Below, piece after piece: positions 18,211 through 26,774 of a stretch of DNA of 64,000 bases (position 1 is its first letter; the number at the start of each line of letters is the position of its first letter). The position numbers and the translations under genes are program-made. The notes under the pieces are model-generated. The model did not search any database, was not told where the DNA came from, and was given only the letters and a program-made list of their open reading frames with translations. This DNA comes from Kluyvera sp036759925 (lineage in GTDB: Bacteria; Pseudomonadota; Gammaproteobacteria; Enterobacterales; Enterobacteriaceae), in the NCBI RefSeq assembly GCF_036759925.1, contig NZ_JAPKIB010000007.1, positions 62,001 to 126,000 of the forward strand, written 5' to 3'.

Positions 18211-19227
18211 ATGGATTATAAAAAGCAGATCCTCAATATTCTGCACAGTGAAAATGAGTCGCGGGCGGAAATGACCCGTCGACTCGGCGTGACCAAAGCG
18301 TATATCACCAAGCTGACCTCTCAGCTGTTGGCTGACCGGCTTATCGAAGAGCGCGAGGTCAAAGATATCGCTTTTGGTCGCCCGCAGCAGATGCTGGCGG
18401 TCAAATCGCAAACCTGGTTTAGCGTCAATATCATGCTGCGAAGAGGGAATCTGCAGGCGACGCTCAATGACTACAATACGCAACAGGCTTCGCTCGCCAA
18501 ATATGACGGGGCGCTGGCGGAGGGGATGTCGCCAGCATCGCTGGTGCAGATTGTGGTCGACTGCGTTAAATCGCTCTGTGAATCCGCAGGCGTTCTGCTG
18601 TCCCGTATCAAAATCATTAGCATCGCGTTGCAGGGGGGGATTGAACACTACACCGGCATCGTGCGCTACTGCCCACTGTTTATCGAAAACAACGTCAACC
18701 TGAAGCGTGACGTTGAAGAGGCGATTGGGATTACGGCGCAGATTTTTAATATTGCGCACTGTACCAGCCACATGCTTGCCAAGCTTTCACCGGGCTCATC
18801 CTGGGTCGCGTTTATGCCGGGTTTTGGTAGCCTGGGCTACGGCTATTGTATGAACGGTGAAACCGGCCTCGGCGAGAACGGTTTTTATCCGGAGATAGTC
18901 CATCTGCCCTATGAAGGTGGCATTGAGCAGGCGTTTTACGTCAGCGAAGAGAATAAACCCGAAACGCTGCTCTCGACCGCGAAGGCGCTCTATTTCGCTA
19001 TCTGCTGTACCGCACCCATCCACAACATCAAAAACGTGATTGTGACCGGGGAGCTGTTTGAAGACTATGGCGATGAAATTCTGCCGCTGACGCAGGGAAT
19101 GCTCAACGACAGCCCGGACCGGCATATCCGCGAGATCCACATTCGCCACTACAAGACTGGCTATTACTATGGGGTGAAAGGGCTGGTGCAGCTCAGCTCC
19201 GATGGGATAACCGAGCTGCTGGTATAA
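18211..19227 (+). CDS. ROK-family transcriptional regulator
   Basis: 338 residues from the ATG at 18211 with GAGG upstream. The N-terminal winged helix (MTRRLGVTKAYITKLTSQLLADRLIEE, about residues 19-46) is MarR/ROK-like. The rest resembles a ROK sugar-sensor domain but without a clear sugar-kinase zinc motif. It lies 64 bp downstream of the glycosidase gene on the same strand and converges tightly (4 bp) on the next glycosidase. It may control the symporter-glycosidase operon, which lacks the tandem operator. Its own target site is not evident. Confidence 0.8.
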   Translation: MDYKKQILNILHSENESRAEMTRRLGVTKAYITKLTSQLLADRLIEEREVKDIAFGRPQQMLAVKSQTWFSVNIMLRRGNLQATLNDYNTQQASLAKYDGALAEGMSPASLVQIVVDCVKSLCESAGVLLSRIKIISIALQGGIEHYTGIVRYCPLFIENNVNLKRDVEEAIGITAQIFNIAHCTSHMLAKLSPGSSWVAFMPGFGSLGYGYCMNGETGLGENGFYPEIVHLPYEGGIEQAFYVSEENKPETLLSTAKALYFAICCTAPIHNIKNVIVTGELFEDYGDEILPLTQGMLNDSPDRHIREIHIRHYKTGYYYGVKGLVQLSSDGITELLV

Positions 19228-19231
19228 TGAG

Positions 19232-20701
19232 TTATGCGCGCTGCAGGCGCAGCGCGATCCACGGTTTGCCCGGCAGTTCCAGCTTGTCACCGTGCTGGAT
19301 AAGCCCCTCAACCGGGGTGATGGTCATCGCCCAGGTATCGATAATCTCCACTTTCCAGCGGCTGCCCTCTTCGAGCATGGTCATCATCTTGAAGCCGGGG
19401 CAGTACTCGCCAAAGTAGAACAGCGCGTAGTCGCTGCCGCTTAGCCCCATCGACGTATCCCAATGGCTGCCCCACGGCTGCGCGGTCAGGCGCTTCGGCT
19501 GACCGTCTTCCAGCAGTTGGCGCAGGAACGCAATGCGCGCCACGCTCTCGCCTTTGAGCTTGCCGCCGTGCGACCACCAGATAATCTCATCGTCGCTGAG
19601 GAAGGTTTCGCCGTGGGTCACGTAGCCGCCGAGGCAGACGCCGTGCCAGAACTGCGCCACCATTTTCTGCGCCGTAATGTTGCCCCAGCCGAGGTCGACG
19701 TTGCCTTCATAGCAGCACTCGTCAATCACGATGGGTTTCTTAAACGCCTCGCGCCATTCCGGGACAAAGTGCATATCGTGATGCTGAATGCTGGCGTGGG
19801 TGAGCGCGGGGTTGTGGTGATCGTACCAATGCGCGTTAGAACGATAGTGGATCGGCGGGTTATGCCAGTTGTGAATGGAGATCAAATGGCGGGACGGGTC
19901 TTCGCGCTGAATCTGCGCGATCGCTTCATCCCAGAAGGCCATCGTTTTTGCTTTCAGCAGATCGAACTCATTGGCGAGCGACCACCAGATATTTTTAAAC
20001 GACGCCAGACGCGCCACCAGATAGCGGATATAGCGGCGATCCACTTCGGCGGGCAGGGCAGAGAAGCCCCAGCGGTCGTACGGATGGAAAATAATCAGAT
20101 CGACTTCAATGCCCATCTCATCCAGGGTGGCTATCTGCTGTTCGAGCTGGTCGAAGAAGGCGACATTAAAACGTTGGGTATCAAACCCTGACTCAATATT
20201 GCCGGGGAAGGGGAAATGTTCTGGCTCGGCCAGATTGTAGCGATAGTGCTTCGGGAAGACGCACATGCGAATTTTATTGAACGGGCTGGCGGCAAGCGAG
20301 GCGTAAGTTTGCGCCTGCACGGCTTCGCTCTGGTAGTTCCAGACGTAGGCGGTCGTGCCAAACGGGTAGAACGGCGTACCGTCGGCGTGGCAAAAATGTC
20401 CCTCGCCATCGCGCTGAACCGGGCCTTTTTCCTCAGGGGCTGCGTGACAGAAAAACGCGCCGCTCTGGCCGTGAAGCGTTGGAATATTTGACGCCAGGGT
20501 ATAGCGCCATTCCCCCGGTTTGTCCGGCATAAAACGCAGAATAAACTCGCCGTTATCGTTATAGAAGCCGTAGACCGTCTGCGCGCGTTCATCATGAATG
20601 AACGTGGCCGTAAGCCAGGAATCGGTAAAGTGATGCGGGTCGTCACTGACCTGTCCCACATATTCAAAACGCTGCCATTGCTTCACTTCACGTCTGGACA
20701 T
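19232..20701 (-). CDS. DUF5060 + GH-A-clan glycoside hydrolase (second apioside-locus glycosidase)
   Basis: 489 residues, no signal peptide. An N-terminal DUF5060 beta-sandwich (about 5-90) is followed by a TIM-barrel with DGTPFYPFGTTAYVW, the acid/base site WWSLANEFDLL (Glu245) and the nucleophile site PIVIDECCYEG (Glu328). The C-terminal beta domain (about 400-489) is DUF5605-like. This architecture is found beside DUF4038 enzymes. It starts 20 bp from a tandem operator and is divergent from GPH symporter 2, forming a second import-plus-hydrolysis pair. Linkage specificity is unknown but probably differs from the first glycosidase. Confidence 0.8.
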   Translation of the reverse strand: MSRREVKQWQRFEYVGQVSDDPHHFTDSWLTATFIHDERAQTVYGFYNDNGEFILRFMPDKPGEWRYTLASNIPTLHGQSGAFFCHAAPEEKGPVQRDGEGHFCHADGTPFYPFGTTAYVWNYQSEAVQAQTYASLAASPFNKIRMCVFPKHYRYNLAEPEHFPFPGNIESGFDTQRFNVAFFDQLEQQIATLDEMGIEVDLIIFHPYDRWGFSALPAEVDRRYIRYLVARLASFKNIWWSLANEFDLLKAKTMAFWDEAIAQIQREDPSRHLISIHNWHNPPIHYRSNAHWYDHHNPALTHASIQHHDMHFVPEWREAFKKPIVIDECCYEGNVDLGWGNITAQKMVAQFWHGVCLGGYVTHGETFLSDDEIIWWSHGGKLKGESVARIAFLRQLLEDGQPKRLTAQPWGSHWDTSMGLSGSDYALFYFGEYCPGFKMMTMLEEGSRWKVEIIDTWAMTITPVEGLIQHGDKLELPGKPWIALRLQRA

Positions 20702-20720
20702 AGTTCGTTTCCTTATCGGT

Positions 20721-20754
20721 AAGAATATATATTCATATGTGATTATTTATACGA
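20721..20754. promoter_or_regulatory. Tandem operator, copy 3 (DUF5060 glycosidase)
   Basis: AAGAATATATATTCAT, spacer AT, GTGATTATTTATACGA. It lies just upstream of the glycosidase ribosome-binding region. The first palindrome is strong, the second degenerate. Confidence 0.7.
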
Positions 20755-20888
20755 TCACGATAGGGAAGTTACCGTTAACATTCTATGGCGATGTCGGTGA
20801 TTTGCGTATTGGATCACAAAACCCTGCTGGAGTGCGCCGTTGCATCGCAGTTGCTACTCGAACGCGTAAAAAGCCGAATCGGGCTTTC

Positions 20889-20963
20889 TGTGATACTGGT
20901 AACAATGTGGTGTTTATTTTCTTGCCAGTGAGAATTGCTCGGGTTTAGGCTTTTGAATATAAA
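20889..20963 (+). promoter_or_regulatory. Probable promoter of GPH symporter 2 with CRP site
   Basis: TGTGA-N6-TAACA (20889-20904) matches the CRP consensus at 9 of 10 arm bases. A plausible -35 TTGCTC (20935-20940) and -10 TATAAA (20958-20963) are 17 bp apart, putting the transcript start near 20970. CRP would sit around -73. The tandem operator (20953-20986) overlaps the -10 and start site, the classic arrangement for induction plus catabolite activation. The rest of the 301-bp intergenic region also holds a minus-strand terminator-like hairpin AAAGCC/GGCTTT at about 20868-20887. Confidence 0.5.
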
Positions 20964-20986
20964 TTTGATACTGAATATATATTCAA
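20953..20986. promoter_or_regulatory. Tandem operator, copy 4 (GPH symporter 2)
   Basis: TTGAATATAAATTTGA, spacer TA, CTGAATATATATTCAA. It covers the predicted -10 element and transcription start, consistent with repressor action. Confidence 0.75.
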
Positions 20987-21002
20987 TGAGCGAGGGTGGA
21001 TT

Positions 21003-22349
21003 ATGAATCAGCAAGACAAACTGACGATTAAAGAGAAGATATGCTACGGACTTGGCGACTCATCCGCGAATATCTTTTTAGGTATGACGATGATGTTTTT
21101 GCCCTATTTCTACACCGATGTGCTGGGCATTTCCGCCGCCGCGATGGGGGTGCTGTTTGTGGTTGCCCGTCTGGTGGATGCTTTTTACGATCCGTTTATC
21201 GGCAACGTCGCCGACCGAACGCGCTCGAAGCACGGCTCCTATCGTCCTTTCTTACTTTATCTGGCGCTGCCGTACGGCGTCTCCTGCCTGCTGGTGTTTC
21301 TGGCGCCAGACTTCTCGCCGACCGGTAAGCTGATTTATGCCACGGTGACCTATCTGTTCTTGATTCTGATGTATGCCTCCACGGTGGTGCCGTACGTTGC
21401 GCTGCTGACCTCGTTAACCTCCGACCCAATGGAGCGCCTGAGCGCCAACTCCTGGCGCTTCCCGCTGGCGAAAATGGCCTTTTTGATTTGCTCTACCGTG
21501 GTGCCAATGTTCGTTGCCTGGTATGGCAAAACCAATGAGTCGCAGGCCTATATGGTCGCCATGAGCTTTATCGCGGTGCTGGCAACGGTGTTTATGCTGC
21601 TCTGCTTCTGGGGCACCAAAGAGCGTTATCAGGTGCAGCAGGCCAGCGCCAGCGTACCGTTCACCAAACAGATTGGCATTATGCTCAAGGCCAAACCGGT
21701 GGTGATTTTCTACCTGTTCAAAATCACCAGCTCGATTGCGTTCGTGATTAAAGGCAGCGTGACCATTTACTTCGTGAAGTACTTCCTGAACCGTGGCGAC
21801 AGCTTTGTCTCTGGCCTGCTGTCAGCGACGGCGATTGCCGGGATCATCGCGCCGATGATTGCCATCCAACTGATTAAGCGCGGCGTGCTGTCAAAACTGG
21901 GCACGCTGAAAGTGGCGCAAGCGGGCGGCGGCCTGGCGGCGCTGGGGCTCTATTTTGTTGACCCGCAGCAGATATCCCTCGCCTGCGTGTTGCTGGTGGT
22001 GTCGGTGCTGCTGGCGGAACTGGGGGCGATTACCGCCTGGGCGCTGCCTTCCGACTGCGCGGACTACTGTGAAGAGCGCTCTGGTGTCAAAATGTCCGGC
22101 GCTATCGCGGCGGGAACGCTGTTCTCCATGAAGGTTGGCCTGGCGTTGGCGGGCGGCCTGGTGGGCTTCGTGCTGGCGGCCAGCGGCTATAAAGCGGGTG
22201 AAGCGGTCTCAACGGAGTCGATGAGCGCGATCATGTTCCTGATTGCCGGGGTGCCGGTTATCTTCCACGGCATTAGCCTGGTGCTGCTGATGATGTTCAA
22301 ACTGACAAGCGAACAGGCCCGAGCCGTTGAGCAGCCTTCGCTGAACTAA
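21003..22349 (+). CDS. GPH-family glycoside:cation symporter 2
   Basis: 448 residues, polytopic, with ICYGLGDSSANIFLGMTMMFL at the N-terminus and DPFIGNVADRTRSKHGSYRPF, the GPH signature loop. It is closely similar to symporter 1 at 15437. It is divergent from the DUF5060 glycosidase, and both are bordered by tandem operators. A GCCGGGC/GCCCGGC terminator follows. It probably imports a second apioside or related disaccharide for intracellular cleavage. Confidence 0.9.
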   Translation: MNQQDKLTIKEKICYGLGDSSANIFLGMTMMFLPYFYTDVLGISAAAMGVLFVVARLVDAFYDPFIGNVADRTRSKHGSYRPFLLYLALPYGVSCLLVFLAPDFSPTGKLIYATVTYLFLILMYASTVVPYVALLTSLTSDPMERLSANSWRFPLAKMAFLICSTVVPMFVAWYGKTNESQAYMVAMSFIAVLATVFMLLCFWGTKERYQVQQASASVPFTKQIGIMLKAKPVVIFYLFKITSSIAFVIKGSVTIYFVKYFLNRGDSFVSGLLSATAIAGIIAPMIAIQLIKRGVLSKLGTLKVAQAGGGLAALGLYFVDPQQISLACVLLVVSVLLAELGAITAWALPSDCADYCEERSGVKMSGAIAAGTLFSMKVGLALAGGLVGFVLAASGYKAGEAVSTESMSAIMFLIAGVPVIFHGISLVLLMMFKLTSEQARAVEQPSLN

Positions 22350-22370
22350 GGGCATAAAATAGCAAACCAT

Positions 22371-22395
22371 GCCGGGCGAATCATGCCCGGCTTTT
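22371..22395 (+). terminator. Rho-independent terminator of GPH symporter 2
   Basis: GCCGGGC-GAATCAT-GCCCGGC-TTTT, 21 bp after the stop codon. A REP-like unit (about 22405-22440) follows. Confidence 0.85.
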
Positions 22396-22527
22396 GTCGT
22401 TCAGCGGGCGGCGTAAACGCCTTATCCGGCCTACGGTTCGGTGTTATTACACCGTGAGGATGTTCCGAGGAGCACCAGCATGCTGCCGTAGGTGTTGGCC
22501 GTTGTAGGTTCACGGGGAAACAAAGTA

Positions 22528-22556
22528 AAAAGGTACGGCTATTGGCCGTACCTTTT
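22528..22556 (-). terminator. Rho-independent terminator of ABC sugar importer operon
   Basis: AAAAGGTACGGC-TATTG-GCCGTACCTTTT. It is symmetrical enough to work on both strands, and lies 27 bp past the minus-strand permease stop codon. Confidence 0.85.
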
Positions 22557-22583
22557 GAGGGCTGACGGAGAACTACCGAAGGA

Positions 22584-23672
22584 TTATTGATTCTCTATCA
22601 TCGCCTTTTGCGCCACCACCGCCGCCTTTTGCTGCATGCGGTTTTGCATCTGGTCGATAATCACCGCAACGATAATCACGATGCCCTTAATCACCATTTG
22701 CCAGAATTCGCTGACGCCCATCATCACCAGGCCGTCCGCCAGAAAACCGATGACGAAGGCGCCAATCAGCGTGCCGAGGATGGTGCCACGCCCACCGGCC
22801 AGCGACGTGCCGCCGAGCACCACGGCGGCAATGGCGTTCATTTCAAACGCGGTGCCGTTCGCCGGGTGGCTTGCCAGAAGCTGTGCGGAGACCACAATGC
22901 CCGCAATCGCCGCGCAAAAGCCGGAGAGGGTATAGACCAGCACTTTAATCTGCTTCACCTTCACGCCCGACAGTTCGGCGGCCCGTTCGTTATCGCCGAT
23001 GGCGTAGACATGGCGGCCAAACGGCAGGCGGCGCGCGATATAGGCAATCACCAGTGCCAGTACCACCATCAGCCAGATGGCCCAGGGAATGCCCAGCAGC
23101 GAACCTGCGCCAATCTCATCAAAACCGGTATTGCCCAACTGCGGATTACCCGCCAGCCCCGGGAAGGTTTGTCCGTCCGAGGTGAGCATAGCCGCACCGC
23201 GCAGCACGTACATCGTACCAAGGGTGCAGATAAACGGTGCGACGTTATAGCGGGTGATAATCCAGCCGTTGACCGCGCCGATAAGCGCGCCAATCACCAG
23301 CACGATAGGCACGATAAGCCAGACGCTGGGGAAAATGGCGATGCCAAACATCGGCAGGACAATCCCTTTGGTGATAAGCCACCCGGCTATCATCCCACAT
23401 AACCCAAGCGTCGCGCCGATAGAGAGGTCAATGCCAGCGGTAATAATGACAAAGGTGATCCCCAGCGCCAGAAACGCGTTGATGGCAATATGCTTAATCA
23501 TAATAACCATGCTGCCAGCGGACAAAAATCCGGGCACCATCACGGTGAAAAAGCCGACGATCAAGAACAGGGCGATAAAGGTGCGCAGCTTCAGCAGAAG
23601 CAGCAGGATATTTTCGCGGGACAGCGATGTCCCGCCGCGTTGGGTTAACGCGACTGATTGTGTCGTTTTCAT
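22584..23672 (-). CDS. Ribose-type sugar ABC transporter permease
   Basis: 362 residues from the ATG at 23672, one base after the ATPase stop codon, with AGGGG about 8 bases upstream. It has multiple membrane helices and RbsC-family motifs (GIDLSIGATLGLCGMIAG and AAVVLGGTSLAGGRGT). It forms the homodimeric inner-membrane channel with the ATPase at 23674. Last gene of the operon that opens with the binding protein at 26761. Confidence 0.92.
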   Translation of the reverse strand: MKTTQSVALTQRGGTSLSRENILLLLLKLRTFIALFLIVGFFTVMVPGFLSAGSMVIMIKHIAINAFLALGITFVIITAGIDLSIGATLGLCGMIAGWLITKGIVLPMFGIAIFPSVWLIVPIVLVIGALIGAVNGWIITRYNVAPFICTLGTMYVLRGAAMLTSDGQTFPGLAGNPQLGNTGFDEIGAGSLLGIPWAIWLMVVLALVIAYIARRLPFGRHVYAIGDNERAAELSGVKVKQIKVLVYTLSGFCAAIAGIVVSAQLLASHPANGTAFEMNAIAAVVLGGTSLAGGRGTILGTLIGAFVIGFLADGLVMMGVSEFWQMVIKGIVIIVAVIIDQMQNRMQQKAAVVAQKAMIENQ

Positions 23673-23673
23673 A

Positions 23674-25200
23674 CTAGAACCCCTGAGCACTTGCTGAAAC
23701 CAGCGCGGACTCTTCCGCCCGTTCACGAACGATATCGGCGGTCAGTTTGCCGCCGGACATCACCAGAATACGGTCGGAAACCGCCATAATTTCTTTTAAA
23801 TCCGAGGTGGAAAACACCACGGCGATACCCTGTGAAGAGAGCTGAACCATCATGCGAAAGACATCGGCTTTGGCACCGATATCAATGCCGCGCGTGGGTT
23901 CATCCAGAAACAGTACCTTTGGATTGGTGAGCAGCGAACGGCCTATCACCACCTTTTGCTGGTTGCCGCCGCTCAGCGCCTGGATCTCGACCTCCGGCGA
24001 AGAGACTTTGATCGACAGATTGCCGATGGTGCTGGCCACTACCGCCTCTTCTTCATTATTCGCGATGGTGAGACCGCGCCGCAGCCGTCGCCAGAGGCTG
24101 GCAATGGTCAGGTTATTCGCTACCGACGAGATGGGAAAAATCCCCGTGCGCTTGCGGTCTTCCGGCACCAGGCTCATCCCCATGCGGATGCGGTCGGCGG
24201 GGGTTAAGCGCTGCGGCACCGGCTTACTGTCCAGCCACAGTTTCCCCAGATAGTTACGTTCGGTGCCCAGCATGCATTCGAACAATTCGGTGCGCCCAGC
24301 CCCCATCAGCCCATAGATGCCGACTATCTCACCGGCATGGACCTTAAAGCTGACGTCGTTGACCACCGCGTTGCCCGCAGCGTTGATACAGGTGATATTT
24401 TCCGCCTCCAGCAGCGGTGGGCCAAAGGTTCGCCCCGGTTCCAGGAAGTTGCTGACCGGGTCGCTACCGAGCATTTCACGGACAATCCACGGTACGTCGA
24501 TATCGGCGACTCTGGCCTCGGACTGGAACCTGCCGTCGCGCAGGATAGTAATCATGTCGCCGATCGCCATTAGCTCTTCCAGCCGGTGGGAAATGTAGAT
24601 GATTGAGACTCCCTGACGAGTTAGCTCACGGATCACGCGAAACAGAATCTCCACCTCGGTTTTGCTGAGCGCGGAGGTCGGTTCGTCGAGGATCAGAATG
24701 TCGGCATCTTCGGCCAGCGCTTTGGCTATCTCGATAAGCTGCTGTTGCCCGACTTTCAGGTTGCCCACCAGCTCGCGCGGCGAGATCGGCTGATCGAGGC
24801 GTTTGAGCAGTTCGGCGGCGCGTTTTTCCTGCTCCGCCTCATTAATCGGTGTGACGCCTTTTTGCAGTTCGCGGCCGAGGAAAATGTTCTCCGCGACGCT
24901 CAGATTTTCAAACAGGTTCAGCTCTTGATGCACCATGCCGATCCCGTGGGAGGCGGCATCGCGCGTGTTAGCAAACTTCACCGGCTTGCCGTTGAGCTGC
25001 ATTTCGCCAAGGCTCGGCTGCTGTACGCCAGCGAGGATCTTCATCAGCGTTGACTTCCCGGCGCCGTTCTCGCCAATGATGACGTTAACCTTGCCGCGCC
25101 AGACGTTGTAGTCCACCTTGTCGAGCGCGATGGTGCCGGGGAACAGCATTGAGATGCCATGGGTGCGCAGAATAATGTCATCAGCACAATGTTCAGCCAT
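23674..25200 (-). CDS. Ribose-type sugar ABC transporter ATP-binding protein
   Basis: 508 residues with two fused ABC domains. The first has Walker A GENGAGKST (about 43-51), an LKVGQQQLIEIAKAL signature region and LILDEPTSALS. The second has the usual degenerate loop GLMGAGRTE and LSGGNQQKV, LFLDEPTRGID. The start at 25200 is chosen because its ATG overlaps the TGA of the upstream lipoprotein gene (TGATG) and GGAGG lies 7 bases upstream. It powers uptake of a free monosaccharide, probably apiose or a pathway sugar. Confidence 0.92.
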   Translation of the reverse strand: MAEHCADDIILRTHGISMLFPGTIALDKVDYNVWRGKVNVIIGENGAGKSTLMKILAGVQQPSLGEMQLNGKPVKFANTRDAASHGIGMVHQELNLFENLSVAENIFLGRELQKGVTPINEAEQEKRAAELLKRLDQPISPRELVGNLKVGQQQLIEIAKALAEDADILILDEPTSALSKTEVEILFRVIRELTRQGVSIIYISHRLEELMAIGDMITILRDGRFQSEARVADIDVPWIVREMLGSDPVSNFLEPGRTFGPPLLEAENITCINAAGNAVVNDVSFKVHAGEIVGIYGLMGAGRTELFECMLGTERNYLGKLWLDSKPVPQRLTPADRIRMGMSLVPEDRKRTGIFPISSVANNLTIASLWRRLRRGLTIANNEEEAVVASTIGNLSIKVSSPEVEIQALSGGNQQKVVIGRSLLTNPKVLFLDEPTRGIDIGAKADVFRMMVQLSSQGIAVVFSTSDLKEIMAVSDRILVMSGGKLTADIVRERAEESALVSASAQGF

Positions 25201-25808
25201 CACGGGGCCTCCTGTTTCAGTTCTAACGCGGCGGCGTCCTGCGCCACGCCGTTAACCACGGTCACGGCAAACAGCAGGGTGACCGGTTTTCCTACCCAGC
25301 TGTTGTCGAGTTTGGGCAGCGTTTTAACCGCTTCCCGGCTGTAGGCGCGGGAAAGCTGCGCGAACTGCACCTGGTTGGTGAAGTCGTCAAACTTAAAGCC
25401 GGTCGCGTCGCGGATGGCGTTGCCGCGCATTACCGGGCCGGTCTGAACGCTGAGCGGCTGGCCGTTAAGGGTTACCGTTAGCTTTTGCTCACGCTCGTTG
25501 CTGATATCCACGGCGCTGACCTCGCTGGTCAGGCGCACGAAAACGCTCTGCGGCGTGCTGCCGGAGGTTTTGCGTAAATTCTCCAGCGCATTCGCGTCAA
25601 GGGCGTGCTGATGCGCGGCATCGATAACGCGGGGTTTCCAGGTCTGTTGCGCGATCTGCTGTGGGGTCAGGTTGTCGAAGCTGGCTTTGGCATTGGGGTC
25701 GGCAGGCAGAATCGGCTTGCCGTTTTCATCCAGATCCACCACGGTGCAGGCCGTCAGCAACAGAGCGGCGCAGCCCATCGCTACGGCGCTCCATTGTTTT
25801 AAGGACAT
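25200..25808 (-). CDS. DUF2291 lipoprotein of a sugar ABC transporter
   Basis: 202 residues with a lipoprotein signal (LLLTAC, Cys21). Known as a recurring but uncharacterised partner of ribose-type ABC importers. It is located between the binding-protein and ATPase genes and overlaps the latter, so it is likely a stoichiometric accessory at the outer face of the inner membrane or in the periplasm. No catalytic motif is visible. Confidence 0.8.
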   Translation of the reverse strand: MSLKQWSAVAMGCAALLLTACTVVDLDENGKPILPADPNAKASFDNLTPQQIAQQTWKPRVIDAAHQHALDANALENLRKTSGSTPQSVFVRLTSEVSAVDISNEREQKLTVTLNGQPLSVQTGPVMRGNAIRDATGFKFDDFTNQVQFAQLSRAYSREAVKTLPKLDNSWVGKPVTLLFAVTVVNGVAQDAAALELKQEAP

Positions 25809-25819
25809 AACGTACCGCC

Positions 25820-26761
25820 TTACTCGCTAAGGTTGAACATGTTGAGTTTGCTGGCGTTAGCCTCATCGATCAGAATGCAGTCCATCAGCTGTTTCTCATC
25901 TTTTTGCGCTTTGCCATTTTTCAGGAAGAAATCGGCCTGTTCGACGGCCATTTGCGCCTGTTTCCAGCCAGGTTGCAGCACGGTGGCCTTGATATTGCCT
26001 TTGTTGATGATCGAGTCGCGGGTGTAATCGCTGCCGTCAAAGCCGACGACGATGACATCTTTTTTCCCCGCTGCTTTCAGCGCCGCTTCCGCGCCCAGCG
26101 CCATGGTGTCGTTACCGGAGATCACGCCGACGATATCCGGGTTGGTTTGCAAAATGGCCTCCATACGGGTGAAGGCTTCGGTCTGGCTCCAGTTGGCGGT
26201 TTGCTGCGCCACCATTTTCATGTCCGGGTAATCGTCCAGCACGTCGTGATAGCCCTGCGAACGGACGCTGGCGTTGGTGTCCGACTGGCGGCCCAACAGC
26301 TCAACGTATTTGCCTTTGCCGTTAAGTAATTTGGCGAACTTCTCTGCGCCGAGCTGCGCGCCCTGATAGTTATTGGAGACAATCTGCGCGACGGCCACGC
26401 CGGTTTTATTGATCTCGCGGTCGATGAGGAAGGCCGGTACGCCTGCGGCTTTTGCCTTCTCCAGCGGCCCGACGGTGGCATCGGCTCCGGCGTTATCGAG
26501 GATAATGGCCTTTGCCTTACGCGCGATGGCGGTTTCAATCAGTTGGTTTTGCTTGTTGACGTCGTCGTCATGCGAAGCGATAAGCGTGGTGTAGCCCAGC
26601 GCTTTTGCCTTTGCGGCGGCGCCGTCGGCTTCCGCTTTAAAGAACGGGTTGTCATGAGAAGGGGTGATGATGGCGATCAGGCCGTTATCGGCGGCGAACA
26701 GCGAACCGGAGACGGCGATCGTTGAAGCAAACAGCACAGATTTGATAAGGGTAGTGTTCAT
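25820..26761 (-). CDS. Periplasmic sugar-binding protein (RbsB-like)
   Basis: 313 residues from the ATG at 26761, with GGAGA 6 bases upstream. Signal peptide residues 1-24 (SGSLFAA). It is a family-1 periplasmic binding protein: GLIAIITPSHDNPFFKAEADG, VVGFDGSDYTRDSIINKGNIKATVLQP. First gene of the importer operon (binding protein, DUF2291, ATPase, permease); a tandem operator lies 14 bp upstream. The shared operator places this importer in the same regulon as the transketolase pathway and the glycosidases. Confidence 0.92.
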   Translation of the reverse strand: MNTTLIKSVLFASTIAVSGSLFAADNGLIAIITPSHDNPFFKAEADGAAAKAKALGYTTLIASHDDDVNKQNQLIETAIARKAKAIILDNAGADATVGPLEKAKAAGVPAFLIDREINKTGVAVAQIVSNNYQGAQLGAEKFAKLLNGKGKYVELLGRQSDTNASVRSQGYHDVLDDYPDMKMVAQQTANWSQTEAFTRMEAILQTNPDIVGVISGNDTMALGAEAALKAAGKKDVIVVGFDGSDYTRDSIINKGNIKATVLQPGWKQAQMAVEQADFFLKNGKAQKDEKQLMDCILIDEANASKLNMFNLSE

Positions 26762-26774
26762 CTCTTTCTCCACA

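Noticed and set aside
20739..20948. ORFs in the divergent region between glycosidase 2 and symporter 2
   Set aside because: They run through operators, the CRP-like site and the promoter, and show no protein similarity.
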